A DNA stretch of 64,000 nucleotides from Polyporus tsugae (Eukaryota > Basidiomycota > Agaricomycetes > Polyporales > Polyporaceae), in assembly GCA_024305745.1 (NCBI GenBank), contig JAHRBS010000009.1:1674001-1738000 (forward strand), given 5' to 3'. The translations under genes were made by a program, and so were the position numbers. A model generated the notes under the pieces. That model worked only from the letters and a program-made list of their open reading frames with translations, was not told the origin of the DNA and made no database searches. Below are positions 43,410-55,499 of this stretch, piece after piece (the first letter of the stretch is position 1; every line of letters begins with the position of its first letter).

Positions 43410-45071
43410 GTGGATGGTGCACCCTCCCTCCCCATCGGCAGCCGCATTCGTCTGGAAATAGAATCAGTTGTAAGAACCCTAGCACAAGTACTGAACAAAC
43501 TCAAGAATGGATGCTACTTGGAAGCACAATCCTCGGCGATGGACGATCATCACTGGCGATCCCTGAGGTGGTCCGGATGGCATCGCACCATAGCGAGACT
43601 AGGTGGCGTTCGTCTTGACTCTTGAGTACAAACGCCTCGACAATAGAAGCACTAGAAATATCCGAGTTCAGACAACGGCCTAGGTATAGTTCAACGCAGT
43701 TGGAGGTGAGAGTAGTAAGTTGAAGAAAAAACGCTCGGAAGTAATCGGAACTCTCGGCAAAAGCCGTCACGAACCCCGGGCCTCTGCGCTCTGGCCTTGA
43801 CTTGTCCTCCTCTACCCCCACTGTCCCATAGTCTCTACGGCAACACATCCTAAGCCCCTTGCTTTGACAATGAGGCCTCAAGGCTCCAGTGCGAAAAATT
43901 GAATCCGAAACATGTCCGCGTGGACATGCCAGGTGGTCAATACGTATACTTACAATCTCCGGGGCGGGTCGATATGGATGTGCCGTCACTAACCTCCTCA
44001 TGAGTCGCACCTGCCAATGACACTATGTTGGGGTAGGCTTTTATTTTCCTACCCCACAGGCAGCTGAACGGGTTTGGGGGCCACGGTCGACGCCTCAACA
44101 GGACCAATGCTACTTATGGAACGCGGCTTCAGCTCGCGAACCCCATGAAGATGACCGGATGAATGAGGTTTCGCCCGATCATTGGTGGTTGGGCAGAGAA
44201 TCGGAGCTATCGGAAGGTATATCTGACACTACGGTTGCGGGATGACAGGTATGATGCCATTTATCCTGCGCTCGTGGCTGGAAGTACACACGTATCTTAT
44301 CGTACACAACTGTGCTAGGGCTGCCGCATCCGTATGATGAGGGCCATTCACGTATCTCCACCGTAACCCCGACGTAAAAATCCCAACATGGCCGAGCACG
44401 ACTCAAGCTAGAATTAATAGCGGGAAAGCAAGGTGAGCACATGCATGTGTCCCCGCGCCGTACGGGTGGAGGTGGGGCAAAGGCGTGAAGGGACAACTCA
44501 CCCTCTTCGAAACGCCAGGTCTGGTTCTTGCCAGGGTGCCACTTCGGCATGAGCCTGACGGGCGTACCGTCCACGGAGCTGCTCAAATCCAGGTTGTATC
44601 GCGTGTTGGGAACGAACACCCTATCCCGGCGGCGATCCGCGTCCAGTCAGATCCGAAGAGCACATCGCGAGTCGACGACTCGGACGCGGCGCACCTGAAG
44701 GTCTCCACGTTTTCCTCATCAGGCAAAATGTCCCACTTGAAGGGCTCTGTGACCGCTTTCAGAGCCGTGCCGTGTTCCGCGAGGCCATCGACCCCGACGA
44801 AGTGGCCCGTCCAGACGCTCTTGAGACGCCAGCCCTCGTCATCCTGCTCCACGACCCACTGTACATAAGAGCAGTAGCGACATTCGTTTTGCGTAGGTTA
44901 GCTCCACGCCATCAAGCTTCAGGGGCAATGGACGGAAATACGCACCTTCTGGTTATCGCCGCTGTGCCACTTGTAGGCGAGGAGAGAAACGCGGTCTATA
45001 CCGAAGAGGTCGAGGACCGTGCCTTCCTCAACGTTAACGATCTTGTACGTCTTTCCGCACTGGATCATCAT
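43410..45071. repeat. Tandem duplication unit A (lectin 3 with flanks)
   Basis: The segment from the CCCTCCCTCCCCATCGGCAG words through the CTCGGCAAAAGCCGTCA word to lectin 3 matches 45,940-47,217 in order and orientation. The duplication therefore includes the 3' flank and about 1 kb of sequence beyond it, not only the gene. Similar 3' flank is also visible next to lectin 2 (about 41,100-41,290). Confidence 0.6.
44403..45071 (-). CDS. Ricin-B-type beta-trefoil lectin 3
   Basis: Start 45,071. Exons encode IQCGKTYKIVNVEEGTVLDLF...GDNQK, WVVEQDDEGWRLKSVWTGHFVGVDG to ENVETFR, and VFVPNTRYNLDLSS to NQTWRFEE; the last exon completes one Ala codon and the TGA at 44,403-44,405. QxW motifs are kept. 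Closest relative in the window is lectin 4. No signal peptide and no partner domain. Confidence 0.8.
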
Positions 45072-46566
45072 GTTTGCTGGCGGTTCCGTGTCGGATATCG
45101 TGGTGAATGGGGAGGCAACCTTGAAGCCGGGGAGGGGGGGGGGTTAATAAACCAGAGCACCATCCCATTTACACCTGTTTGGCTAGGCGTCCGAGTCTAC
45201 GCTCTCGGCTTCCGTTCCTCCCCAATGGTAGCATGGACGCCACCTTCAGCCTCCGCCTGCTTCGACTTGAGAAGCGTGCCCGGCCTGATGACGCTCTCTT
45301 CCTGGCGCAAAGCAGCACCGAGTGCGAGCGCACTTCCCGTGACACTCCAGCCCCTAGCAGCCAGGTAATGAGTTTCCTTGTCCAGACGCAGCAAGCACGG
45401 AGGTATGTCGATGTTCCAAATTCATCGATCGAAGTAAGCTCGACTAAAACCATGCACGGGTCCGGCGGACAGGCGGGAAAACTTGGCGTTTCAATTGCAA
45501 GAGTGCCAGCTCCCTGATTGTGTCCACCCCGACTCCTCCATCACGAAAAGAAACCCTCCAGCCTATGCAGGGGACGAGAAGCGACTGCGGGGGGGCACAG
45601 CCTGCACCGGGTTGGCGTGTTCATGGGAGAGGAGCAGGTTGCTGCCGGGCTCGTATGAGGTAGACTGCCACCTCATGTGTCCGTTCAGTCGCGGCGGATG
45701 CAACCTCTTCTAGGCTCGTGCACCCAGCCCGAGACGGCGACAGGAGGGAAGGCAGGCTGGTTTTTTCCCGCGCTTGCCCGTTACGAGGCATGTTTCGCCA
45801 CCGGGACGAAACGTTGGTCGTAGAATCGTCCGCACCGGCTTGAACTTGAAGGGCACCGGGTACCATGTGTTCGCGTTAAATTGGGATCAGGATCGGGTCC
45901 CTGGGGATAAGGACTCGGAGCGTGCATGATGCATCGTGCATGCATTTAACTCCCTCCCTCTCCGTCAGCAGCTGCATTCGTCTAACAAACAATCGGTTGC
46001 GATGACCCTAGTGGCACAAGCACTGAACAAAGACTCACAAATGGATAACAAGCACTGGCACGACCCGCAACGCACCGTACTACTACTACTTGCATGATCG
46101 GGGTGCTATTACTGCGCCGCAGCGAGACCGGGTGGCAAATTCGTTCTAGATTGCAAACACTTCGACGCGAGAAGCATTAGACCTTTTTGAGTGCAGGCAA
46201 CGACTTATCAGTAGTTCAAGTTCAAAGGAGCAAGTTGGAGGTGCGCCAGTCGGTGAACCCTCGGAAGTGACCGGAACTCCCGGCAAAAGCCGTCATGAAC
46301 CCCCGTTGGACTCCGGAGCATGTACTTACACTTGAAGTCCATCATCTCGTCCTTTGCCAACTGTCACTACAGTCTAGGCTCGATCCAGCCGTTCGCAAGG
46401 TATCTGGCACTATCGTTGCGGGATGACAGGTATGAAGCAATTTCTCCTCCTGCGCTCGTGGATAGAAGTACACGCGTAATTTATCGTACACAATCGTACT
46501 AGGGCTGCCGCATCTGTATGCCGAGGACTCTCCACCGTAAGCCCGGCGTGCGCCAATCCGGTCGAC
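45072..46566. other. Intergenic between lectins 3 and 4
   Basis: Holds the lectin 3 promoter side and, from about 45,940, the start of duplication unit B. No gene is seen. Confidence 0.45.
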
Positions 46567-47217
46567 TCAAGCTAGAAATCACATCGAGAAAGCAAGGTGA
46601 GTACATCCACGCGTCCCACGTATACATGAAGAGAAATTGTGAAGGGAGAACTCACCCTCCTCGAACCGCCAGGTCTGGTTCTTGCCAGGGTGCCACTTGG
46701 CCCAGAGCGTGACGGGCGTGCCCGGCGTCGGGTTCCCGTGATCACTCAAGTCCAGGTTGTACGTTGTGTTCGGAACGAACAACCTATCCAGGCGATTCGA
46801 TCAGCGGCGTCAGCGGGGAACAGGAACTTCGCGCATCGACGACGCGCCGGCTACGCACCTGAAGGTAGACGAGTCCTCCTCGTCCGGCCAGATGTCCCAC
46901 CGGAAGGGCTCGTCGACCGCGACCACGACCGTGCCGTCCTGGGCTTGGCCGTCGATGCCGAGGAAGCGGCCCGTCGCGACGTTCCTCAGAACCCAGGCGT
47001 TGTCTTCCTGGTCGAGGTGCCACTGCGCAGAAGGGGGGTCAGCTCCGCGCTGTGGGGCTTCACAGGGGACGTTGGAAGGGACGGGAATACACACCTTCTG
47101 GTTCTCGCCGCCATGCCAGTCGTATCCGATGAGGGACCTGTTGTCCCCCCCGGAGAGGTCGAGCACGTTGCCCGCCTTGGCGTTGACGAGCTTGTATGTC
47201 CTTCCACTCTCGACCAT
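45940..47217. repeat. Tandem duplication unit B (lectin 4 with flanks)
   Basis: Partner of unit A, shorter by several hundred bases through deletions. Shared landmarks are the CATTCGTCT, CAAGCACTGAACAAA and ACTC(C/T)CGGCAAAAGCCGTCA words and the TTATCGTACACAA word beyond the stop codon. Confidence 0.6.
46567..47217 (-). CDS. Ricin-B-type beta-trefoil lectin 4
   Basis: Start 47,217. Exons encode VESGRTYKLVNAKAGNVLDLSGG...GENQK, WHLDQEDNAWVLRNVATGRFLGIDG to DSSTFR, and LFVPNTTYNLDLSDHGNPTPG to NQTWRFEE; the last exon gives a split Ala codon and TGA at 46,567-46,569. Typical QxW motifs. About 140 residues and intact. The best-preserved member of the set. Confidence 0.82.
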
Positions 47218-48050
47218 GGTTGTGTGCGGTGTCGGGTCGGGTGTGGGGTCGTGGATGAGGATGCAACCGTGAAGGGGAAAGTTGATATAGCACTCGCCCC
47301 CGTTTACACCTGTTTGGCTAGAGTCGTCCGAGTCTAGTAAGTACGCTCTCGGCTTCCATACTTTGACAGTGACAGTATCGATGCCTCGTGTAGCCTTCGT
47401 CTCGTACCCCTGATCACTATCTCCACCCGAGCACGAGCAACACCGAGTCCAAGCAGGTCCAAGCACGCCTCTTGGCAAGTGATTCAATGAACCAAATTAC
47501 CAAAATTGGAAAATCGATCAATTTGTATCCACGCCACGGCCCACGTGGCTCAGATCGAGTCAAGATGGCTCAGTCAAACCTTCACCGGCTCAAGCTCACA
47601 CGCGAGGAATTACAGTATTCGAGGCTGGTCAAAACGGAATGAATAATGACAATGCAGAATGTCACGTTTTGTACGATATTCGACCGTAGATAGAAATTGA
47701 AGTTTGACATTGCTCCGAATGCTCGCGAAAACTTACCGTTCCGGCCCGCATTCCGAGCCGCAGACAATATCACGTAGAACGTCACGTTCTACGATACGCC
47801 AAACGTCATCGGGAACTTGAGGTTCAGACGAAAGTTTTGTATTTAAAGGAATTTCGAGTTTCACGCCCGGCAAAATGTCAGAAAGAACACGAAGTTTGCA
47901 TCAACGTTTACGACCGACTAGAATTTCAAGTTTCACTTGTTACAAAACATTCACCGACATATCAAGTTCTCCGCAAGACAAAACAGTTCGCCCGCTCTCG
48001 ACGCGCCGACCACCCACTGAGTGCCCGCCAAGTAACCGCCGGATGTCTTA
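47218..48050. other. Intergenic, no gene seen
   Basis: About 830 bases, AT-richer than its neighbours. Around 47,640-47,790 the words TGTCACGTTTTGTACGATA and ACGTCACGTTCTACGATAC repeat, a short direct repeat of unknown meaning. Confidence 0.4.
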
Positions 48051-48354
48051 CTACGCGGCGCCGCCCGTGCCCGTCACGTTCGTCATGTTCTTCGTCTGGA
48101 CCGGCGTGCCAGAACGTGGCGACGCGAGAGCCGGACGCTTCCCCGGGCTGTAAGCGAGTCAGTACGGGCGCGAAAGGCGGCTCGAGTGCATACAAATGCA
48201 CCTGAGGGAAGGGGAGGAGCGACGAGCTGAGTCACGCCCGGCCTGTATGCCCTGGAAGGCCAAAATAGGCTGTAATAGGTTAGTGATTGAACAACAGACA
48301 TCAGGAATGACATACCATGTACTTCAGCATGTTCTGAATGACAATAGGAAGCAT
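48051..48354 (-). CDS. Small spliced protein, 67 residues
   Basis: Three exons (48316-48354, 48202-48269, 48051-48147) with GTATGT...TTACAG and GTGCAT...TTACAG introns. The start MLPIVIQNMLKYM is amphipathic; the rest is basic and Ser/Pro-rich, ending TNVTGTGGAA-stop. Size and N-terminus would suit a small mitochondrial or membrane-associated protein, but I do not recognise it. The good phase and splice sites make it more than a chance frame. Confidence 0.45.
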
Positions 48355-48564
48355 GTTTGAGCTTGTGAGTGAGGGGAGGAGTTGGAGTGCAGAGATGGTG
48401 GTGGAGGAAAGGGAAGAGGGTGAAGGGGGAGTCCTGATGAAAACTTACAGCAGCGCGGGAACGTTGAGGGCTAGGACTGGGGGTGGTGATCGCGAGAGAT
48501 TAACATTGTTTGTGGTATGTCAGAGACAACCTTTGAAAACATCCTGGACAGTCAAAGACAGTAG

Positions 48565-48869
48565 GCTAGTACATCTTTTCGAATGCTGCGCCTCCATTTA
48601 TCTGTGTGGCAAGTGATATTAGTGAAGTAAGGGAACATTGCGAACGGAGGTAAGACAGAATGCGTACCTCGCATACCCGGTAGTCGCGTCTACCTCCAAA
48701 CGGTCGACCCAACCCATGCAAGTCGTGAGCTATGGCGGTGGAAGCGAACACGGAGGTTAGAGGGTTACGTCAGCAAAATCAAACATAACGCGATCGCGAG
48801 GAGACGGAACCACGTACCTTGCATTTGCGCCGTTGCGTTCGCCCACGTGGATTGCGCAGAGGCTTTGTG
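48565..48869 (-). CDS. Possible small spliced gene, 3' part
   Basis: Three exon-like pieces with proper splice sites: HKASAQSTWANATAQMQ, AHDLHGLGRPFGGRRDYRVCE and INGGAAFEKMY-stop. The first is Ala/Gln-rich as in small stress-type proteins. The 5' exon is unclear. Weak call. Confidence 0.3.
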
Positions 48870-49305
48870 CTGTTAACAGAACAAACGCGTCAGTGGACGA
48901 AGGACACGCGAGGGGCGGCCACCACGGGTGTGCGCGTCAAATGGTTACGGCGGCGCCGCGCGAGTTCTGAGATCTGAGAGCCCAGGGCGTCGTGGAGGCG
49001 TCGCGAGAAGGCGGACGCAATGAACCGCACGCTCATGTAAGCCGTTATCGACCACATTTGCTCGACCGCGACGGTTGCACGACTCGTCCGGGCCCGTTGC
49101 ATGCGCGTCGTTGTTTGGACTGAATTCAGATGAAAATTGCATGTGTGCAGACCAATGAGTAGAGAACGCGTACTGTACATTCATACAGATACATGCGATT
49201 GGTACTATCCGTAAAGGATTAGTATCAGATCATGCTGGGCGACAGGAAGTATGGAGACGTACATGATACATCGACTGACCGCGACAGGAGAGATCCCCAA
49301 TTCAT

Positions 49306-52097
49306 CTACAACCTAATGCAAGTGTTGATGCGAGGCAGAAAAGCGGCACTCTTCTCCGCCACGGCCGTCTGCAAGGGAAAGACTCCGCGCCAAAACGTGA
49401 TAGTTGATCGCCAATCCTTCGCCGATAGAGGACCGTCGATACCATCCCTAATCCGCTTCAGACGCCGCTGGAACCAGTTCTCGCACCATGGCGTCCAATA
49501 TCCGAACGCCAGCCCAGAGGTATCAAATACGTTGGGTCGTGGCCACCAGGACAGTAGTTCCGATTGCGATCCGTGAGCTGTGTGTAAGCACATCAGTGAT
49601 TGCGTCTGAAATAAAAGCATGAAGAGCCACATACTAGAGGGCAACTTGTACACACCACACAGGATGTCTATCTCGCCGGACGTCAAGGAATCATCATACA
49701 GAGGGACCCCTCGATGGGGCAAGAACTCCTGGCCAAAGGAGTAGATGTCTTCGGACGGCCCACTCACAGCCCGTTCCGCTGCATCACTGCCAAGGATCTC
49801 CAGAGCGAGTCTCCAGATAATTCCACCATGCAATATCGCCGCCCGGCCTCGAGGTTGGCAAAGAACTTCATACCCCTGCGCAATGTATTGTCCGTAGTCA
49901 TGTCGTGTGGCCTTGAATCCACGCGGGCGCCATCCCAAACAGTCGCCGAAAGAAGATGGTTGGTGGAAAAATGAATCTCTCCTTGTTGGGGAATACACAG
50001 TATGGAAACCGATCCCCTTCTGAACCATCAACGAGATGGCGGACGCGCGGGAGCGGATGCCTTGGCGGCGGAGGAGCTCGACAGCAGTCGTCGCATCCAC
50101 AAGAACGTCGTACCAACATTCCGGCTCGTTGATGTAGCGTATACAATAGTAGTCAACGCCAGACAGCCTCCAGAGCGTCGGACGCAGGGTATGATGCTCT
50201 CGACCCGGTTTCAGTAAGTACTGGGGGCAGCCAGGGTCGAGATCCCAAACCGCTGCGGAGATCGCAGAATTCGTCGAACGCTTCAAGGCGATGCCCAAGA
50301 ACCCACTAAGAGCAGCGAGGTCGGCACTGGTGAGGTCCATGGAAAGCACGCCAAAGTACTTCTGAACCTTGTTGCAATCGAACGCGGCATATTCCAGAGG
50401 AGGGCGCTCACCCTGTTCCGTAGCGGGTAGCACGCCTATGACGACACCGTATCGGTAGAATGCTACCTCTCGAAAACCTTCGGCAACGAATACGTGGCCA
50501 AGGAAATCCTCGCCGGCATAAAAGCGTTGGAGATCAGCCTCGAAAGATCGCGCGATGGTAGCTAGGGATGCCAGCGCGAGTAGAGACTCCTGGCTGGGCA
50601 GCTGTTGTGGGTGGGGGGCTGCCGGTGCGTACGGAAAGTCGTCATCGTCGAAGTAGTCCTCCTCCACGACGGGATCGTTGGAGAGCTTGGGGCAGATGTC
50701 CCACTCGTCGCGCCATGGATCGTAACGCTTGTGAGAGTTTGGATACATCTCCCACATGTCTCGTACTCCTCCGAAACGGACCTTCTTCCTGTAGTCACGA
50801 TCAAGAAGATACCAAGGGACGGTGGAATCGACGTCCCCGACCTCCATCCAAAGGTAAGTGTTTGTGGGACGGGTTGGGCAGGCGTACGTTGCCGCCTTCG
50901 CAGCTCGTGCTAGCCGCTTCTCCTTCTTCTCGGCAGTCTCAGTCTGCTCCCACTGTCGCCATTGCGCTTCTCTACGATCGAAGAATTGCTGGTAAGGCTC
51001 GCCAGCGCGCTGTCCTGGTCCATGGGGCAGACGACGCAGCTCATCGCTAGAAGGGATAGGGGTTGTGGCGGGGGTTTCGATAGGAGCAGGACATGATGCG
51101 GGAGGCATTCCAGAAGGGATGTCAGTCCAACGGAAGCATGGCTGGGGGTCTCTTGGATCCTCCGACGTAGGTACGATGGGTGCTTCATCGGCAGAACCAG
51201 GAAAGTACGGGCGGAGGTAGGGGTGAAGGCTCAGGACTTGCTCGCATAAGGAAGGGTCAAGCTTCCCCCCCGGGGCTGGCCATGAAATGTAGGTCGGAAG
51301 GTTCGCCTCGATCATGCATGGGGCATGTCTAGTCCACACCGTACAAGCAGGACCAGGCAGTGGATCAATGAAGGCACCAACTCGAAGCCCCGACGAAAGG
51401 TCTGCAATAGGACCGGCACGTAGTTCATCTATCCAAGGCGCCGGGATTCCTACGTCCATGAGCACACTGGTCCAAGCAGGAGGGTCTTCCCCTGGAAATC
51501 GATATTGGAATAAGGCAATGGCTAGCGTACAACGAGAGGCGAGAAGGAAAAAGGCATCGCGTGAGCGCAATATAGCGCGCCTAGCGGATAGGAAGGTAGA
51601 GTAATCGTTCCGGTAGCCACATTCGGTGGGGAGGGGCCAGAAAGCGTCGAAAGGGAACTTTGCTTCGGGGATTTTGCTGATCCGTAGTAGCAACGTTTCA
51701 CTGACGGCGTAAAGATTTTGTTCCAAGTCCTTCCAAGTCGTCAGGATGTCTTCACTGAGTGCGAAGCGTTTATTTTTCGAGACGATTGGGGGCTTACGAG
51801 GGTCGCAACTGAGCCGTGCAAGAAGCGACGAGTCTGAATGAGAGCTTCGCAGCATGTAAGCCATCTCCGGTCCCTTATCAACGGCCCATATCGCTTTTCG
51901 CAAATCCCTCGCGGTCAGGCTTTGCTCCGGTTCGCCTATGCGCAGTCCTGGGAGGAAGTCGACTCGGGAGGGGTTGATGACGGTGAAGCATTGTTTTTCG
52001 AACCAGAAAGTCCGAGAAGGATGGAGAGTGCTGGAAAATGCGGGCAGGTGAGTATGACATTACATTAGTGTTGCAGGCAGACGAACCTGAGTGCCAT
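49306..52097 (-). CDS. Large basidiomycete-specific protein of unknown function
   Basis: A tiny first exon (52087-52097, coding MALS) joins in frame to a long exon from 52,030, giving TLHPSRTFWFEKQCFTVINPSRVDFLPGLRIGEP and then about 865 more residues. A 57 bp in-frame GT-AG intron at 49,578-49,634 probably lies near the 3' end, so the final length is about 890. The sequence is rich in Trp and Pro, with a Glu/Gln/Arg-rich helix near the middle and a Trp-rich C-terminus. No catalytic motif recognised. It is divergent from the nuclease-kinase gene at 52,659; a remnant of a related 5' end lies upstream of the second nuclease-kinase gene. Confidence 0.7.
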
Positions 52098-52658
52098 TGG
52101 GAGGTTGCTTGGAGGGTTGCCCTAAGTCTTGCCCAGTAGAAAGCGATTGGAGCAATGTTCTGTGCTGCGATTATAAGTTGACGCAGCAAGAATAGAGTGT
52201 ACGGCAGATGAACGTACTCGAGAGCGACAAGATCGCCCTGGACCAACGACAAGACCGGTGGCAATGGTGCAGCGCAACGCTGAGATAGATCCGGAGAGAA
52301 CGAGTAATAACTCTGTTCGAGGACTGAGCGAGAGCGGGCGAAGGAGCGAGTGATAACTCTGCTCTGGATAGACGACCGACCTATGGAGCGAAGTTGTCTG
52401 GAGGCGACGGAGGAACTTGGGGTGGTGGGCGGGAGATTGCGATGGTGAATGGGACTCCAGGCGACGGTCGGTGGCTGGTCCTTATTGTGTTGGGTGCTTT
52501 GGCTGCGGGAGGGACCCTAAATAGGTAAGTCTGGGCAAATTCTTGTCTTATTCATCATCGTGCACACGCCGCGCGGCCCGCGCGCCATCCCTCCGGTTCC
52601 CGACCCTGACCCAACCACCACCCCATAACCCCCTCCGGCCCCTCCCCGAACCTTGTAT
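52098..52658. promoter_or_regulatory. Divergent promoter with two copies of a short repeat
   Basis: 560 bases between divergent genes. Copies of GAG(C/A)GAGT(A/G)ATAACTC occur at 52,295-52,321 and 52,342-52,366, preceded by CTCGAGAGCGACAAGATC at about 52,216. The same words recur upstream of the gene at 60,037. Confidence 0.5.
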
Positions 52659-55000
52659 ATGCCCGAAGACCTTACCGTCCCCATCGTCCTCAATCTGGAG
52701 CCTCATTACATCAAGCTGCCCATCAAGAGCTGCTCGTCGTATCGCAAGCTCACAGCCCAGGACGTCCTCACTGCAGCCCGCGAGTTCTGTGTGGAGTACT
52801 ACAATGTAACGGACTGGGTTCCCAATGACGTGCCAATGCACCTCCGTTACATAAAGGAGAAGGTACGTAGCATCGTTAGGGTGGGTGGGTTCTTGCCTAA
52901 GTTGTCGTCTGCCAACTCGTAGTCGAAGGCGTTTGATCCCCATGATGGCGATGCGGATACAATTGCAGCTCTTCTCGGCCTCCCCTCCAAGCAAATCTTC
53001 AATGACGACAACGTGCGCCAGTACCGTGCAACTATGTGGTATAGAACGACGGGTTACCACGTCTCCTCGGTAGACGTACAACCCTCCCAGTTGCTGTCCG
53101 CCTTCAGCAAGGGGTGGAATCAACACGTCCACTGGTATGTCGTAGTATGTGGTATGTGAAGTTAAAAGTTATTCACTTGTCGCCTGCGTCTGACCCGAGC
53201 CTCCGTTTCCAGTGTCAACTGTTCCACACCACTGGCCCCATTATATCCCGAGGGATCGCGAACAAGTCGTCCGTGAGTCATTTCGTCAGGCCACCATCAC
53301 ATGCGATTACTCATAGCTACGTGTAAGAGCGCAATGCGTACATCAAAGCGATGAGACACAAAATCGCCCATCGGATGGAGAACGCAGTCGCTCCACCTTC
53401 CACTGTGTCAAAGTTTCCTGCAAAATTCGATGAAGTACAATCCTCCGAGACTCCTATCTGCATCGGCATTCGCCCTCTCGATTCATACGGACCTCACCCC
53501 GCTCTTTTCTGTCGCCCGTTCAACGACGCGTACAACAAGAAAATGAAGCCTAGGGATGTCAAGGTCGACATGGGCCTCCCGGAGACGTTCAATATGAGTG
53601 TCTGGCTCGCCGCGTTCTGGAAGGCGTGTGCCGCAACTACCAAGAGCGAGAAGGAGTATGTCTCTGACATCCGCAAATTGCTCCAACAACTCATCGACGA
53701 CCCCGGTCTCCGATGTGGTGCCGTGTATCAAGATGGCGACGGCACGGTCTGCGAGTTGGATATGGAAGCGCGATGCAAGACCGCCCACGGTTGGGAGGCG
53801 CTCTACCTGGCCATCGAGTGCAAGGCGTGGAGCGGCTCGGGAGGAGACCCGATAGTGCAGGCCGTATTAGCGTACCAACGCGCGATTATGATGCCCGAGG
53901 TACGAAGAGCAACTACTCGGCTTCATCTTGATCTGATGTCTGGATTGCACCAGTTCAAGCACATCCTCCGGATGACTTGTTGTCCTTGCCTGATCATAGG
54001 CTTATCGAATTCGCTGATTACGGTTCACACGGTGTATTTCAGCGACCGGGTCCACGGCACGATCCTCTTCACGGAGTCATTGGGTGGCAGTCAGACAAGC
54101 CAGATTGACATGGACCAAGTGGCGCCCTACTTCCAGATCATTCGAGACACTGCTGCGCAGTTGCGCAAGTGGTATGCGGAAGTCCATATTGGTACCGACG
54201 TTCCCCACGCACCCCATCTCTTTCCCCAGCCTTTGTCCGTCATCTCCCCTGCTGAGTCCACTGCTGCTGAGTCCGCCGCCCCTGAGTCCGCCGCCAGCCT
54301 CGGCCACCTCAATCTCGTCCTCCTCGAGAGAGTCGGCCCCCCCACGATGGCTCGCCGTTGCCTCTACAAGGGTATCATCAACCGGCTCGACGGCAGCGCT
54401 GCGTCCAGGGTCTACGTCAAGTTTGTGGTGAAGCGATACGGCAAGCTCCAACACGAACTGCTTGCCGATCACGGTTACGCACCGGCACTGCACTACTGCG
54501 CCGAAGTCATGCATGGCCTCACGATGGTCATCATGGACGAGCTGCGAGGCTACAGCCTTACCAAGACCTCCTCGAAGAAGTACACCACGATAGTCGAGCG
54601 CGATATCAAAGCAGCCCTCAATATCTTGCATGACCGGAATTTCGTGCATGGCGACATTCGGCCGCCGAACGTGGTGATCTCAGGCAATCATGCATCCCTC
54701 ATCGACTTCGACTGGGCTGGGGTACATGGAGAAGTGCTGTATCCACCCGACCTCAACCCGGACGTCCAGTGGCACCCCACAGCGGCGAGTGGTCAGCCCA
54801 TCTTAGAGGAGCATGACCAGTTCATGTTGAAGCAGCTTACTGACACGAGTTCCGACACGGGTTCCAAAGACAAGAAGAGGCTGAGAGAGAGCGGTGGGGA
54901 GAGTGGACGGGCGTCCAAGAAGTCGAAAGTGAGCAGCGAAGGTCTTCGTTCGATGCCACCGCCCACATCTATCCCGTCTCGGCCGTCTCAGTCGTCTTAG
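52659..55000 (+). CDS. PD-(D/E)XK nuclease-kinase protein 1 (Crinkler-type effector-like)
   Basis: Several exons from MPEDLTVPIVLNLEP at 52,659 to TAG 54,998-55,000, about 700 residues. An N-terminal header (YRKLTAQDVLTAAREF; MWYRTTGYHVSS) is followed by a restriction-nuclease-like core, ELDMEARCKTAHGWEALY then IECKAW (the ExK) and VQAVLAYQR. The C-terminal third is a kinase-like fold: Lys in VYVKFV, catalytic loop FVHGDIRPPN, metal site LIDFDWAG. A Lys/Ser/Arg-rich tail could be a nuclear signal. Nuclease plus kinase domains recall the CR (Crinkler-RHS-type) effector class. Role (interfungal conflict, host interaction or selfish element) is not decidable here. Confidence 0.68.
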
Positions 55001-55499
55001 TATTTCATGTAATGCCATCCTCCACTGTGATTATGTATGTAATGTATATATCCTAAGTCGTCATTCAGGGACGTCGACGTTCCGAATGGGAATCAGATGC
55101 AAGTGCCTGTTGGCGCCCACGCCCATGTTCAAATGTTTGATCGATTGTTGATTCAGTGGTCAACGTTGCCCATCGTCCCTCCCACTACCATCACCTGTCT
55201 TATGAGCCGGAGTTATTACTCGCTCCTGTCGACCGTCTTACAAGTTACGAGCCGAGTTATCACTCGCTCTTCCATGCATCGCCTTCTCTTTGCAAAGCGC
55301 GCGGGGCGCACTGGACAGCATCGGTCACAACAGTCAACAAAGCAAGATCACTGACAAAGTTCTGCAAAACTCCTAATACACTGATATATACATTCCTATA
55401 TGCTGTCCGTCATCGTGAACAAGGCAGTGGGCGGTATTCCCGGTTCCGAGCTACACGACCAGCGTGTCACCGAATCCCCACCGGCTACCCACCGATTGC
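55001..55499. other. Intergenic with inverted short-repeat copies
   Basis: Holds two reverse-complement copies of the GAGCGAGTAATAACTC motif (about 55,207-55,230 and 55,251-55,272), in the opposite orientation to those upstream of the nuclease-kinase gene. No gene is seen. Confidence 0.5.

Noticed and set aside
37308..47217. Ricin-like toxins
   Set aside because: Only the beta-trefoil sugar-binding domain is present; no ribosome-inactivating or pore-forming domain is seen.
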